From: Vibrio sp. CB1-14
GTDB taxonomy: Bacteria; Pseudomonadota; Gammaproteobacteria; Enterobacterales; Vibrionaceae
Assembly: GCF_040412085.2 (NCBI RefSeq)
Contig: NZ_CP115921.1
Location: 1,674,001 to 1,738,000 of the forward strand
DNA: 64,000 bases
Reading direction: 5' to 3'
In this document: positions 27,758-35,816 of the stretch, one piece after another
How the letters are laid out: each line of letters starts with the position of its first letter
Position numbering within the stretch: the stretch's first letter is position 1
Position numbers and translations under genes: made by a program
Notes under the pieces: generated by a model
The model's input: the letters and a program-made list of their open reading frames with translations, nothing else
What the model was told of the DNA's origin: nothing
Databases searched by the model: none

Positions 27758-29206
27758 ATGGCATCGGCTAGCTCCGAAAACAATCTGCTCTTCTCGCCAT
27801 TGGAAATGATGGCAGAAGCTGAAAAGTTCGCATTAAGTAAAGCTAAAAAAACCAGTGGAATGACAATGAGCTTAGCCATTATGGCAGGCGCCTTTATCGG
27901 CTTGGCATTTCTTTTCTACATCACGGTAACGACGGGAAGTGCAGATGCGGGATGGGGCTTAAGCAGGCTAGCAGGCGGTCTTGCATTCAGTATGGGGTTG
28001 ATTCTCATCGTGATATGCGGTGGCGAATTGTTTACCAGCTCGGTGCTCTCGAGCATCTCTTGGGCAAATAAACAAATTAGCTTTAGCAAAATGCTTTCAA
28101 TTTGGGGAAAGGTTTACGTTGGAAACTTCATTGGCGCAATGTTCTTGCTTTTGATTGTCTCTGCCGCAGGGCTTTACCAAATGGACAATGGTCAATGGGG
28201 ACTCAACGCTCTGCATATTGCACAGCATAAATTGCATCACACATGGGTACAGGCTTTCGCTTTGGGCGTTCTATGTAACCTACTGGTGTGTTTAGCAATT
28301 TGGCTAACGTTTAGCAGCGCAAATGCGATGACCAAAGCCGCAATGACGGTTTTACCCGTCGCGATGTTTGTCAGCAGTGGCTTTGAACACTGTGTCGCAA
28401 ACATGTTTATGGTCCCACTGGGCATTGTGATTCAAAACTTTGCAGGTGCTGAATTCTGGGCAGCAACGGGCACAACCCAAGCGCAGTTTAGCGACCTAAC
28501 ACCGATTCACTTTTTAACGAACAACCTTATACCAGTCACGCTAGGAAACATTATAGGTGGTTCGGTTTTGGTCGGACTTGCCAACTGGAGCATCTACCGC
28601 AGACCACAACTAAAAGCAGCAAACGTAACTGCAATTACACAAACCACTGAACTTACGTCAGTAAAGGAGACGCAAATGAACAACAACATCATCGTAAAAG
28701 ACATCATGAACACTCAACCAGTAACACTAAGCGTAGAAATGCCAACAGCTGTTGCTCTAGATACACTTTTGGATCACAACCTAACAAGTGCACCAGTGAC
28801 GGACATCGAAGGTCGTTTGGTTGGTTTCTTCTCTGTACACGATGTGATGGTTGATTTGTGGTGCCAAGACTACATCCCTGAGCAAGGTCAGAAAGTGGTC
28901 GACCTAATGAGCCGTGATGTTGTCGCTATCAATGCGTCAGAGAAGTTGGTCGACGTGGCTGAATTTCTTTGTATCGATAAAGAGCAGTTGTATCCAGTAA
29001 GTTCAATGGGCATCGCCACAAGCTTCACGACTCTTTCCCTAGAAGAACGTGCTAAAGCGATGAAAGTAAACAAACCACACGTGTTGCCTGTATTAGAAGA
29101 TGGTGTCTTGGTTGGCGTTTTATCAAGAGCTGAAGTAATGAAAAGTGTCCGCCCTATCTACGGCGAGCGCTTGAATGTTGTTGAACGTGAGCTTGAATCT
29201 GCGTAA
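27758..29206 (+). CDS. Formate/nitrite transporter-family channel fused to a CBS-domain pair
   Basis: The 482-residue protein has two parts. Residues about 10-285 are an FNT channel (FocA/NirC family) with six membrane helices and the re-entrant signatures GGELFTSS (omega-loop region) and FEHCVANM, which carries the central histidine of the pore. Residues about 310-475 are two CBS domains (VKDIMNTQPVTLS and VVDLMSRDVVAIN openings), which usually bind adenine nucleotides and gate a partner domain. The substrate (formate, nitrite or hydrosulfide) cannot be chosen from sequence. A ribosome-binding site and ATG sit inside the gene at the domain border. A LysR gene is divergent. Confidence 0.9.
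   Translation: MASASSENNLLFSPLEMMAEAEKFALSKAKKTSGMTMSLAIMAGAFIGLAFLFYITVTTGSADAGWGLSRLAGGLAFSMGLILIVICGGELFTSSVLSSISWANKQISFSKMLSIWGKVYVGNFIGAMFLLLIVSAAGLYQMDNGQWGLNALHIAQHKLHHTWVQAFALGVLCNLLVCLAIWLTFSSANAMTKAAMTVLPVAMFVSSGFEHCVANMFMVPLGIVIQNFAGAEFWAATGTTQAQFSDLTPIHFLTNNLIPVTLGNIIGGSVLVGLANWSIYRRPQLKAANVTAITQTTELTSVKETQMNNNIIVKDIMNTQPVTLSVEMPTAVALDTLLDHNLTSAPVTDIEGRLVGFFSVHDVMVDLWCQDYIPEQGQKVVDLMSRDVVAINASEKLVDVAEFLCIDKEQLYPVSSMGIATSFTTLSLEERAKAMKVNKPHVLPVLEDGVLVGVLSRAEVMKSVRPIYGERLNVVERELESA
28663..28678 (+). promoter_or_regulatory. Internal ribosome-binding site and start at the FNT/CBS junction
   Basis: AAAGGAGA (28663-28670) lies six bases before an in-frame ATG (28676-28678, codon 307), exactly at the start of the CBS region (MNNNIIVKDIMN). 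Initiation here would make a free 176-residue CBS protein. It may be functional or a relic of two genes that fused. Confidence 0.6.
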
Positions 29207-29250
29207 TACAACACACCCTTTTTTGGCTAGGAAATAAGTCGTTTGGCCGA

Positions 29251-29277
29251 AAAAAGCCCCGGTGTAAAAACCGGGGC
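29251..29277 (-). terminator. Terminator of the YadA-like gene
   Basis: GCCCCGG and CCGGGGC pair around an eight-base loop; on the minus strand the stem is followed by TTTTTT. It lies 86 bases after the YadA-like stop. Confidence 0.85.
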
Positions 29278-29362
29278 AACTTAGTTTTAAGCCATTTATA
29301 TAGTTTTGACGCGTGACGTTATGTTGCGTTTAGTTCATATTCGCTGAGATAACCAATGACAA

Positions 29363-30445
29363 TTACTTAAAACGGTAATGTACGCCAGCACCTGCAGATA
29401 GTTGAGATTTAGAGCGTTTGCCTGCTGTTTCGTAGTTTACTGTTGTCGATGCAGACCAGTTTTGAGAGAACTGATAAGCGCCACCAAGAGCTAGAGCTTG
29501 TTTAGAGCCTGCAGCACCAATACCGACTCCCATCGCAAATTCGCCAGCGTTTTGAACCATTGGGCGTGCGTTAGTTACAGCGTGAGAAGTTGCGACAACA
29601 CCGTCCATACGGTCTTCTAGGTCTAGCATCTTGTCGCCCATCTTCTTCATTTCAGTTTCAAGGCCAGCAATCTTCTTGCTGTTTGAGTTAATCTTACCAT
29701 CTAGCGTGTTATACGCAGTATCAGCCTGTTTACCAACTTCGTTATAGATGCTGTGCATGTCATCGATAGTTACTGGCGCTTTTGGATCTGGTAGTGGTGC
29801 AGGATCGTTGTTTTGCTTTTCTTCAACCTTAACCTTCACTTGACCTTCGCTGTGAGAATCAACTGAAATGTGAGTTTCTTTACCATTTTCGTCGAAGCCA
29901 ATAATCTTAGCGCCGCCATCTTTAGTAGTAGTGATCTGACCTACTTGTTCACCAGTGCTGTTATTGAAAACTTGACCGTCATCATTAACAGTAAGATTGT
30001 TTTCATCTAGATGTTTACGAGTAGCATCTACTACGTCAGCAGCATCAAATACATCGTAATCAGGGTTTGGATTATCTTCGATAACTGTGTTGCGGCCCGG
30101 ATCAACTGGAAGCTCTTTAGCTTCTGGACGCTTGCCATCGATGTGAGTAATGCTTCCATCTTTGTCTACACGAACTTCGTAAGAATGACGCTCACCATTT
30201 TTACCAGCAGGTTCGTTTTGATCAACGACAACGTACTCACCAGAACCATTGTTCTTGATTGTAGCAATGTGGTGGCCGCCTTTAGTGTAAAGGTAAGTAT
30301 TACCATACTTACCTTCTACAGGTTTAACGTCATGGGAAGCTAAATACTTTTGCACATCTTCAATAGAACCAAATGAGTTAGTAGCAGCCAAGGCTGGCAT
30401 AGCGAAAACAGAAGTAAGTGCAAGTGCGATAAATGTCTTTTTCAT
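29363..30445 (-). CDS. Small YadA-like trimeric autotransporter with duplicated head domain
   Basis: The 360-residue protein has a signal peptide (1-20, ending PALA), two related beta-rich units (about 28-105 and 135-200, both with a TxxGxxIxxIxxxxxGxxxVxxxD-type pattern), a proline-rich linker (about 213-226), a coiled coil (about 245-283) and a YadA anchor (about 290-360) of four beta strands ending in HYRFK. Three copies would be needed to make the barrel. The terminal residue is K rather than W or F. The ribosome-binding site is poor (GAAGAAACC), and an unusual folded leader precedes it. A surface adhesive role is inferred from the anchor. Confidence 0.82.
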   Translation of the reverse strand: MKKTFIALALTSVFAMPALAATNSFGSIEDVQKYLASHDVKPVEGKYGNTYLYTKGGHHIATIKNNGSGEYVVVDQNEPAGKNGERHSYEVRVDKDGSITHIDGKRPEAKELPVDPGRNTVIEDNPNPDYDVFDAADVVDATRKHLDENNLTVNDDGQVFNNSTGEQVGQITTTKDGGAKIIGFDENGKETHISVDSHSEGQVKVKVEEKQNNDPAPLPDPKAPVTIDDMHSIYNEVGKQADTAYNTLDGKINSNSKKIAGLETEMKKMGDKMLDLEDRMDGVVATSHAVTNARPMVQNAGEFAMGVGIGAAGSKQALALGGAYQFSQNWSASTTVNYETAGKRSKSQLSAGAGVHYRFK

Positions 30446-30485
30446 AAAATAGGTTTCTTCGTATCAATAAGGAAAATAGGAATTT

Positions 30486-30613
30486 GTTATCTGGCGACTC
30501 TCCTTTCGCCTTATTCAAACGCGCAGTCATCCATTGGAGATAACTACGTGTTTCTGCATGCACCCCATTACTGCCCGGTGCTTGCATCCGTCGTGCTCGC
30601 TTCGAACACGGAG
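30486..30613 (-). ncRNA. Candidate structured 5' leader RNA of the YadA-like gene
   Basis: Three nested or consecutive stem-loops lie 41-168 bases upstream of the start codon. First in transcript order is GTGTTCG/CGAGCAC (30609-30593). Next is GCACC/GGTGC extended by TGCA/TGCA across one mismatch (30586-30555). Last is an outer stem GTTATCT/AGATAAC (30544-30486) that encloses GGCGA/TCGCC with AAGGAGAG in its loop. The segment is clearly more GC-rich than its flanks. It matches no riboswitch class I can recognise. Whether it is a riboswitch, thermosensor or small RNA is unknown. Confidence 0.45.
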
Positions 30614-30725
30614 CGCATCCTATTGATAAAAAAGTTTCGTGAGTAACCTATTGATGTTTAAATTACTTAGATAAGCGTTAGAAATGAAATTAGGGTCTGA
30701 AGTCAATTGGTTGAATTTAAGGAAT

Positions 30726-30756
30726 AAAAAAAGCCCCAAGATTCTACTCGGGGCTT
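30726..30756 (-). terminator. Terminator after yceI
   Basis: AAGCCCC and GGGGCTT pair around a 12-base loop, followed on the minus strand by seven T residues. Confidence 0.88.
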
Positions 30757-30777
30757 GATTGGAAGTGATTGTCGAAA

Positions 30778-31347
30778 CTACTTCAGAACACCCTCTACAT
30801 GCAGCTCCATGTCAACGTAGCTTGATGCGCCCATGACTGGGATTTTGAAGTCAGCCAATTCTAGGCGAGTAGTACCGTTGAAGCCTGCACGTTTTCCGCC
30901 CCAAGGGTCTTGACCGGCACCAATGAATTCCGCTTCAATAGTAATAGGCTGTGTTACACCATGTAGAGTAAGCTCACCCATTACATCTAGCTTGCCATCG
31001 CCATTGTCTTTTACGCTTGTGCTCTTAAATGTTGCTTCTTTGAATTTACCTGCATCGATAAAGTCAGAGCTACGAATGTGCTTGTCACGCTCTGCGTGGT
31101 TTGAATCAAGGCTTGTTGTATCAACGACAACGTTCACTGATGACGCTTCGACGTTTGCTGGGTCGTAGCTAAAATCACCAGAAAATGTGTTAAAACGGCC
31201 TTTGATAAAGCTATAACCTAAGTGGCTCACTTTGAAGTTGATTGAAGCGTGAGCACCTTTAGTGTCGATAGCGTAGTCTGCAGCGTTTGCACCTAGTGGC
31301 AATAGCATTGCCGCGGCCATTCCAGTAGCGATTAGTGTCTTTTTCAT
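30778..31347 (-). CDS. yceI: YceI-family periplasmic lipid-binding-like protein
   Basis: The 189-residue protein has a signal peptide (cleavage near residue 22, GANAA) and a full-length YceI beta-barrel domain. The start at 31347 is chosen for its signal peptide and TAGGAG site; a longer in-frame extension overlaps the upstream gene and is not credible. Its ATG overlaps the stop of the cytochrome gene (ATGA), so the two are translationally coupled. YceI proteins bind polyisoprenoid-type ligands; pairing with cytochrome b561 is a common arrangement suggesting quinone-linked redox. Confidence 0.93.
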   Translation of the reverse strand: MKKTLIATGMAAAMLLPLGANAADYAIDTKGAHASINFKVSHLGYSFIKGRFNTFSGDFSYDPANVEASSVNVVVDTTSLDSNHAERDKHIRSSDFIDAGKFKEATFKSTSVKDNGDGKLDVMGELTLHGVTQPITIEAEFIGAGQDPWGGKRAGFNGTTRLELADFKIPVMGASSYVDMELHVEGVLK

Positions 31348-31898
31348 TTCGAAACTCCTAACATTTTCCGAAGAGTGTTGTCTTTGTTTATAAAGTGATG
31401 TTTCAACGCAGCTAGTGCATGACCAGCAGCGGCAAGTATGACGAACCAAGCAGCATAGAAATGCACTTCGCCCGCAATGTCTGATTGATTTGGGAATAGT
31501 TCACCCAAACCTGGCACGGTAAACCAATTAAAGACGTCTATACCGCGACCATCTGAGGTAGAAATGAGATAGCCACTCGCAAAAATGACAAACAAGGCAA
31601 CGTACATAGCGATGTGGCCAACTTTCGCCCCCACTTTTTCAAACTGATTGCCTTCGACCTTTGGTGCTATGGTTATGTGTTTCCAAACCAATCTAAATAC
31701 CGTCGCCATCGCAAGCAAAATACCCACCGAACGGTGCCAGTCCGGGGCTGTTTTGTACCACTGACTGTAATAAGTCAGGTCAACCATCCACAGACCTACA
31801 GCAAACATGCCTATCACCACGATAGCAGAGAGCCAATGTAATGCTCTTGCTACAGGGTTGTAGTTTTTTACTTCTTTTACCGCCATCGTTAATTCCAT
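31344..31898 (-). CDS. Cytochrome b561 (CybB-type) membrane protein
   Basis: The 184-residue protein has four membrane helices (about 18-36, 52-70, 93-112 and 146-166). Histidines in RALHWLSA, DWHRSVG, VGHIAMY and AAGHALAALKHH fit the haem b ligand positions of diheme CybB proteins, which transfer electrons from the quinol pool; some members act as superoxide:quinone reductases. A start at 31886 (MAVKEV) is an alternative. It is the first gene of a two-gene operon with yceI. Confidence 0.92.
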   Translation of the reverse strand: MELTMAVKEVKNYNPVARALHWLSAIVVIGMFAVGLWMVDLTYYSQWYKTAPDWHRSVGILLAMATVFRLVWKHITIAPKVEGNQFEKVGAKVGHIAMYVALFVIFASGYLISTSDGRGIDVFNWFTVPGLGELFPNQSDIAGEVHFYAAWFVILAAAGHALAALKHHFINKDNTLRKMLGVSK

Positions 31899-32055
31899 GA
31901 TTCCGCGTGAATTACCTGTTATGTTAACAACTCATCAACCTATAGGACACAGTATTTACTTAAATTGACAGTTTAACGACAACACTCCATTGATGAAGTC
32001 ATTCAATATTTTTGAACATGTTGAAGCTTCCTTATTCGATGCACACGCTGTGAAG

Positions 32056-32292
32056 TTATAAGTCATCCGGCATCTCAATTTCGTAAAGCTCATCTGCAAT
32101 ATCGGCAACACGTCGATCCAACACGCCCTTCGCATCTTCGAGTCCTTGGTTGTAAAAGGCGGGTCCAAGTTTTTTTATCAAAAAGTCCAACAGGAATTCG
32201 GCATCAAATTGTCCCAATTCAGCTTCCAACTCGCGCTCAAAGTAGTCTTGTAGCTCTGATACAATTGCCGCCCTTTTCTTAGTATCAAACAT
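32056..32292 (-). CDS. DUF2164 family protein
   Basis: The 78-residue acidic protein matches the DUF2164 pattern along its length (LQDYFERELEAELGQFDAEF, then NQGLEDA). It is predicted to be soluble and helical. The function of the family is unknown. It stands alone between the cytochrome operon and the XRE regulator. Confidence 0.85.
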   Translation of the reverse strand: MFDTKKRAAIVSELQDYFERELEAELGQFDAEFLLDFLIKKLGPAFYNQGLEDAKGVLDRRVADIADELYEIEMPDDL

Positions 32293-32490
32293 GCTTAGCC
32301 TCGTTTTTTGTTACAAATTTGATTACCAGTTTGGAGGATAACGTAATGATTTCAAACCTAAATGGTAAATTTACATATTGGATCACACACCAAACCTCTA
32401 GCACGGATCTCATTTTCAAACATTATTGTATCTCTTGGTTTCATTTCTGATACCCATAAACTACACTATGAGCGAACATATGGAGGAATC

Positions 32491-33135
32491 ATGGATTACG
32501 GCTATCAAGAGCGCATAGTAGCGCTGCTCAAGGCAAACAAAATCACCAACCACGAACTTGCGGAAGCCATCGGCAAAGGAAAAGCCACCATTGGTCGATA
32601 TCTAACAAAAGGCCCTACACGGACATACCCATCCATAGAAGATTTATCGCTAATCGCCTCCTACTTTAATGTGCAACCTCACTGGCTGTGCTTTGGCGTC
32701 GGCAATCAAAACACCGACCCGAGTGAACTCAACAAGGCTGCAAGCAGCAGTGCGACTATGTTGTCGGTATACAGCCGAGCAGAAGTAAGCGAACTCCTTG
32801 AGACAGGCACAGCAGCGAGTAAAGGCTCTATCCCCGTCCCTCCTGAATATAAAAACTGTTTTGCTGTGTTGTATCCAGTTGGCGGGGGCGTTTCCTACAA
32901 ATGGGACTGTGTAGCGTTGGTAAATCGCGAGTTAGAGTGGATCAATGACGATATCGTTCTGGCTCGCTTACCGGGTAATCCACACCCAGACTTTTTTACT
33001 TTGGTTAAGGTCGGTACCACTATTCATGTCTGGTATGGTGACGACACGTCGAAGAACGCAATACATCAGGTTCAAGACGATGAAATTGAGATTTTAGGCG
33101 TAGTACGTTGGGGCACTTGGGAAAAACGGATTTAG
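32491..33135 (+). CDS. XRE-type helix-turn-helix regulator, 214 residues
   Basis: The ATG at 32491 has GGAGG five bases upstream; the longer frame from 32362 is not supported. Residues about 5-65 are a Cro/CI-type helix-turn-helix (LLKANKITNHELAEAIGKGK, then IGRYLTKG). The C-terminal part (about 110-210) is beta-rich and loosely recalls the S24/LexA-like dimerisation domain of phage repressors, but I cannot see a convincing Ser-Lys catalytic pair. Two unknown genes follow on the same strand. It might control them; there is no sign of a prophage nearby. Confidence 0.8.
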   Translation: MDYGYQERIVALLKANKITNHELAEAIGKGKATIGRYLTKGPTRTYPSIEDLSLIASYFNVQPHWLCFGVGNQNTDPSELNKAASSSATMLSVYSRAEVSELLETGTAASKGSIPVPPEYKNCFAVLYPVGGGVSYKWDCVALVNRELEWINDDIVLARLPGNPHPDFFTLVKVGTTIHVWYGDDTSKNAIHQVQDDEIEILGVVRWGTWEKRI

Positions 33136-33193
33136 GAAGCCAGTATGGCCTGAGTTCAAATCAGGTCATTCGTGCAAAGACAAGGAATGAGTC

Positions 33194-33826
33194 ATGCTTC
33201 TCGACACAGTGGTACAGAGTTTTAAACGGTTCCAAACCGATTGTCAGGCGCTATGTCTTCAGCACTATCCTGCCGTACACAATGGCGGCTTAACGAGTCG
33301 CCACCTCTCTGCAGCTTTCGCTCGGCGACTTAAAGCAGACATAGAGCAGCATGCACTTGATGTGAGTATCGCTCCACTCGATGAAGAAGGTAATAGCCAG
33401 TTACGTTGCGCCTATCGCGTTTGTACACCTTATGGCACCATTTGGGTATTGGCGTATCACTTTGTAAACGGAAATCAAACCAGTCGCGAGCATGTCTTTT
33501 CTTTAGTTCAAGAATGGTTGGCGGAATATCAATACGCCGTCCAAAAGCGCGATCTTTTGGTCGTACTCGCCGATCACTGGCTGAGCCGGTGCCATCAGAG
33601 TCGCTCGTTGATTAACTGGTGGAGTGATGAGCTCCCTGAAGACGACAGCCATTACTTAAAACAAGGTGTCAAACTGCTCGGTTCTGACACATCTATGAGC
33701 CAAGAACTATCTCAGCGCTGTCAACTGTATCCAAGTTACCTGACCTACCTGCATCCGTTAACCAAACCTTGCTCCGGTGAGCGGGTGATGAAATACGTCC
33801 AGCTTTACGCTGTAGCAACACTCTAA
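33194..33826 (+). CDS. Hypothetical protein, 210 residues
   Basis: The frame has AAGGA seven bases before the ATG and codes for a soluble mixed alpha/beta protein with many aromatic residues (SLINWWSDELPEDDSHYL). No signal peptide, membrane helix or known motif is seen. It starts 58 bases after the XRE regulator and ends 91 bases before the lipase, all in one direction, so a three-gene transcript is possible. I do not recognise the family. Confidence 0.75.
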   Translation: MLLDTVVQSFKRFQTDCQALCLQHYPAVHNGGLTSRHLSAAFARRLKADIEQHALDVSIAPLDEEGNSQLRCAYRVCTPYGTIWVLAYHFVNGNQTSREHVFSLVQEWLAEYQYAVQKRDLLVVLADHWLSRCHQSRSLINWWSDELPEDDSHYLKQGVKLLGSDTSMSQELSQRCQLYPSYLTYLHPLTKPCSGERVMKYVQLYAVATL

Positions 33827-33917
33827 CTCGCCTGCTCTGCGAGTTATCCACCAACTTTACCTTCGCTCCATTTGTCATTAAAGCTTCATCAAAACTTTTC
33901 ATAGTGGTTTTACCCAT

Positions 33918-34724
33918 TTGCTCGCTACAAAGATCGTGAAAAGTTTAAAACGCTATCAATACGAAAAGTATGCCGTACTTTGCAATCTCGCTTACCCAAG
34001 AGTGTTTAAGCAAACACGATATGGTTTTGACCCTAATGGGCAACGCATAGTGGCAAATCGCTATGGTAAAACTGTGGTACGAATATTGTGGAGTAAAGAC
34101 AAAGAAGAAGCCGTCATCGTAATAAAAGGCTCGCATAGCCTGACCGATTGGCTGCTCACATTTGCTATGTGGCAACGCCATTGCAAAGCATTTGGCTTGA
34201 ATTATCGAATCCACGCTGGTTTTCATTACATACTCAACCAAGAGAGCCAACCCACTCATAAAAAAGATCGCCTTGGCATTAGCTTGTTCGAACGAACCAT
34301 TGAAATTGCTTCGGCGCTCATTGAAAGTGGTAAACGCGTGACTATCACCGGTCATTCTTCTGGTGGCGCTATCGGCTGTGTCATTGCTGATGCACTGGAA
34401 CAAAAATACCCAAAATCAATAAAGCGGATCGTTACATTTGGTCAACCAGCTATAGGTAACCATAGCTTTAAAAGGCGTTTTCGGCTCGCTCACAAAACCT
34501 ATCGAGTCTGCTGTGACTTGGATGTGGTAACCTTCTTACCTCCACTCCCTTTGCTGTATTGGCATGTGGGCAAGGTATTATGGCTCTACAACGGTCGAAT
34601 CTATGAAAACACTCCTACTCTAGTTCGTCTCGGTCGCTCTTTAGTATCATGGATTATTCGACCGTTTTCTTATCACTTAATGAGCAAATATATTCGCAAT
34701 AAAGACTTCTTTGATGAAAGGTAA
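33918..34724 (+). CDS. Class 3 lipase-family alpha/beta hydrolase
   Basis: The protein has up to 268 residues. The nucleophile elbow is GHSSGGA (about 147-153), matching lipase class 3. The acid and base are likely D (CCDLDVVT, about 200) and H (LLYWHVGK, about 215). The upstream DWLLTFAMW stretch and HAGFHYIL give the oxyanion and strand pattern typical of lipase_3. The start is unclear: TTG at 33918 or GTG at 33936, neither with a good ribosome-binding site. There is no signal peptide, so it may be cytoplasmic. The substrate is unknown. Confidence 0.82.
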   Translation: MLATKIVKSLKRYQYEKYAVLCNLAYPRVFKQTRYGFDPNGQRIVANRYGKTVVRILWSKDKEEAVIVIKGSHSLTDWLLTFAMWQRHCKAFGLNYRIHAGFHYILNQESQPTHKKDRLGISLFERTIEIASALIESGKRVTITGHSSGGAIGCVIADALEQKYPKSIKRIVTFGQPAIGNHSFKRRFRLAHKTYRVCCDLDVVTFLPPLPLLYWHVGKVLWLYNGRIYENTPTLVRLGRSLVSWIIRPFSYHLMSKYIRNKDFFDER

Positions 34725-35024
34725 AGTGAGAGCGAGTTCAAACTTTCGGTATAAAGCCGACTGTAACTTAGTGAAATTTCAATTACCCTCATTTTCTAAG
34801 CAAACTTGATCTAACTCACTCATCGCACCGATAAAAACTGTAACCATCTAATTTATCAATCTTTATGTCCCAATTTTGAATAATAAACTGTACAGATAAT
34901 CGCCAGAGGTTAGATTTACTAGAAATTTAAGTGATACCGGTCGAGACTTCTATTCACTGAACAGATTTGACTTGTTTGGCAACCATGACAAGATGTGGAA
35001 CATAATTAATCGTTTTGTTAGACC
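34725..35024. other. 300-base intergenic region
   Basis: The region is AT-rich with no credible reading frame, terminator or recognised motif. TTGACT at about 34967 could be a -35 element for the EAL gene. Nothing else is seen. Confidence 0.4.
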
Positions 35025-35816
35025 ATGCTTTTAACCGAAAAACACCAGTTCAACCAATGTATCCGTATCGACGATACCGGCTGTTGCATTGCTCAGTACA
35101 AAGACCTGACGCTGAAAAGTGTGTTTCAACCTATTTTTAACGCAGACAATGCCATTATTGGCATGGAAGCACTGGTCAGGTTGGTGGATCTCAATGGTGA
35201 TCCCATCCCACCTAATCTTTATTTTCAAAACGATCAGATTACCCTGGCAGATCAGCTCAACGTAGATAGATTGAGCCGCGCTATCCATCTTCGAAACTTC
35301 AGCATGTCGCAATATCGAGAGCGTCTGATATTCCTTAACTTCTTACCAATTTCTAGCGAACGTCTTGCTGCGGAAGGGATACGTTCTTCGTTATTGATGT
35401 CACGTCTAAAAGCATTGCAGCTTGATAGCCGGCGTGTGGTAGTTGAACTCGTAGAGCTCACAGCATTTAGCCCTAAATCTCTAGCTTCTGCTGCAAAACA
35501 CTTAAATGAAGAAGACTTTTTAATTGCCATTGACGACTTTGGCTGCAAAGAATCCAGCCCAGAACGCGTTGCTCAAGTTAAGCCCAATATCTTAAAGCTC
35601 GACAGGCAATTGCTGGTTGATTATATGGGTGGCAACCCTCAGTCACTGCTGAGCGGGATTAAACTGGCAAAAGCGTGTAACGCGAAAACCGTGATTGAAG
35701 GCGTTGAGACCGCAGCGCAGCTTGAGGCCATGAAAGCGCTTGATATAGATTTTTACCAAGGGTATCACCTCGCGATGCCGCAAACGCTCTACCCCCGTCT
35801 TAAATTAGTCAGCTAG
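35025..35816 (+). CDS. Stand-alone EAL-domain c-di-GMP phosphodiesterase
   Basis: The 263-residue protein is a single EAL domain without sensor or membrane segment. The metal and catalytic residues appear intact: E48 in EALVR, N105, E141 and E144, the pair D170-D171 (IDDFG), K191 (ILKLDR), E225 and E228 (IEGVE) and Q245 (YQGYHLAMP). It should therefore be able to break c-di-GMP to pGpG. The ATG has no clear ribosome-binding site. Its last codons overlap by four bases with the convergent outer-membrane protein gene. Confidence 0.9.
   Translation: MLLTEKHQFNQCIRIDDTGCCIAQYKDLTLKSVFQPIFNADNAIIGMEALVRLVDLNGDPIPPNLYFQNDQITLADQLNVDRLSRAIHLRNFSMSQYRERLIFLNFLPISSERLAAEGIRSSLLMSRLKALQLDSRRVVVELVELTAFSPKSLASAAKHLNEEDFLIAIDDFGCKESSPERVAQVKPNILKLDRQLLVDYMGGNPQSLLSGIKLAKACNAKTVIEGVETAAQLEAMKALDIDFYQGYHLAMPQTLYPRLKLVS

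Noticed and set aside
30378..30587. 69-codon frame in the YadA leader
   Set aside because: It overlaps the YadA start in another frame, lacks a credible ribosome-binding site, and its open frame follows from the GC-rich folded leader.
30593..30609. TTCGAA loop resembling a tRNA T-arm in the YadA leader
   Set aside because: The flanking stem is seven pairs rather than five, and no acceptor, D or anticodon arm can be formed.
32491..33135. Prophage repressor marking an integrated element
   Set aside because: No integrase, structural phage gene, att-like direct repeat or tRNA is found nearby.
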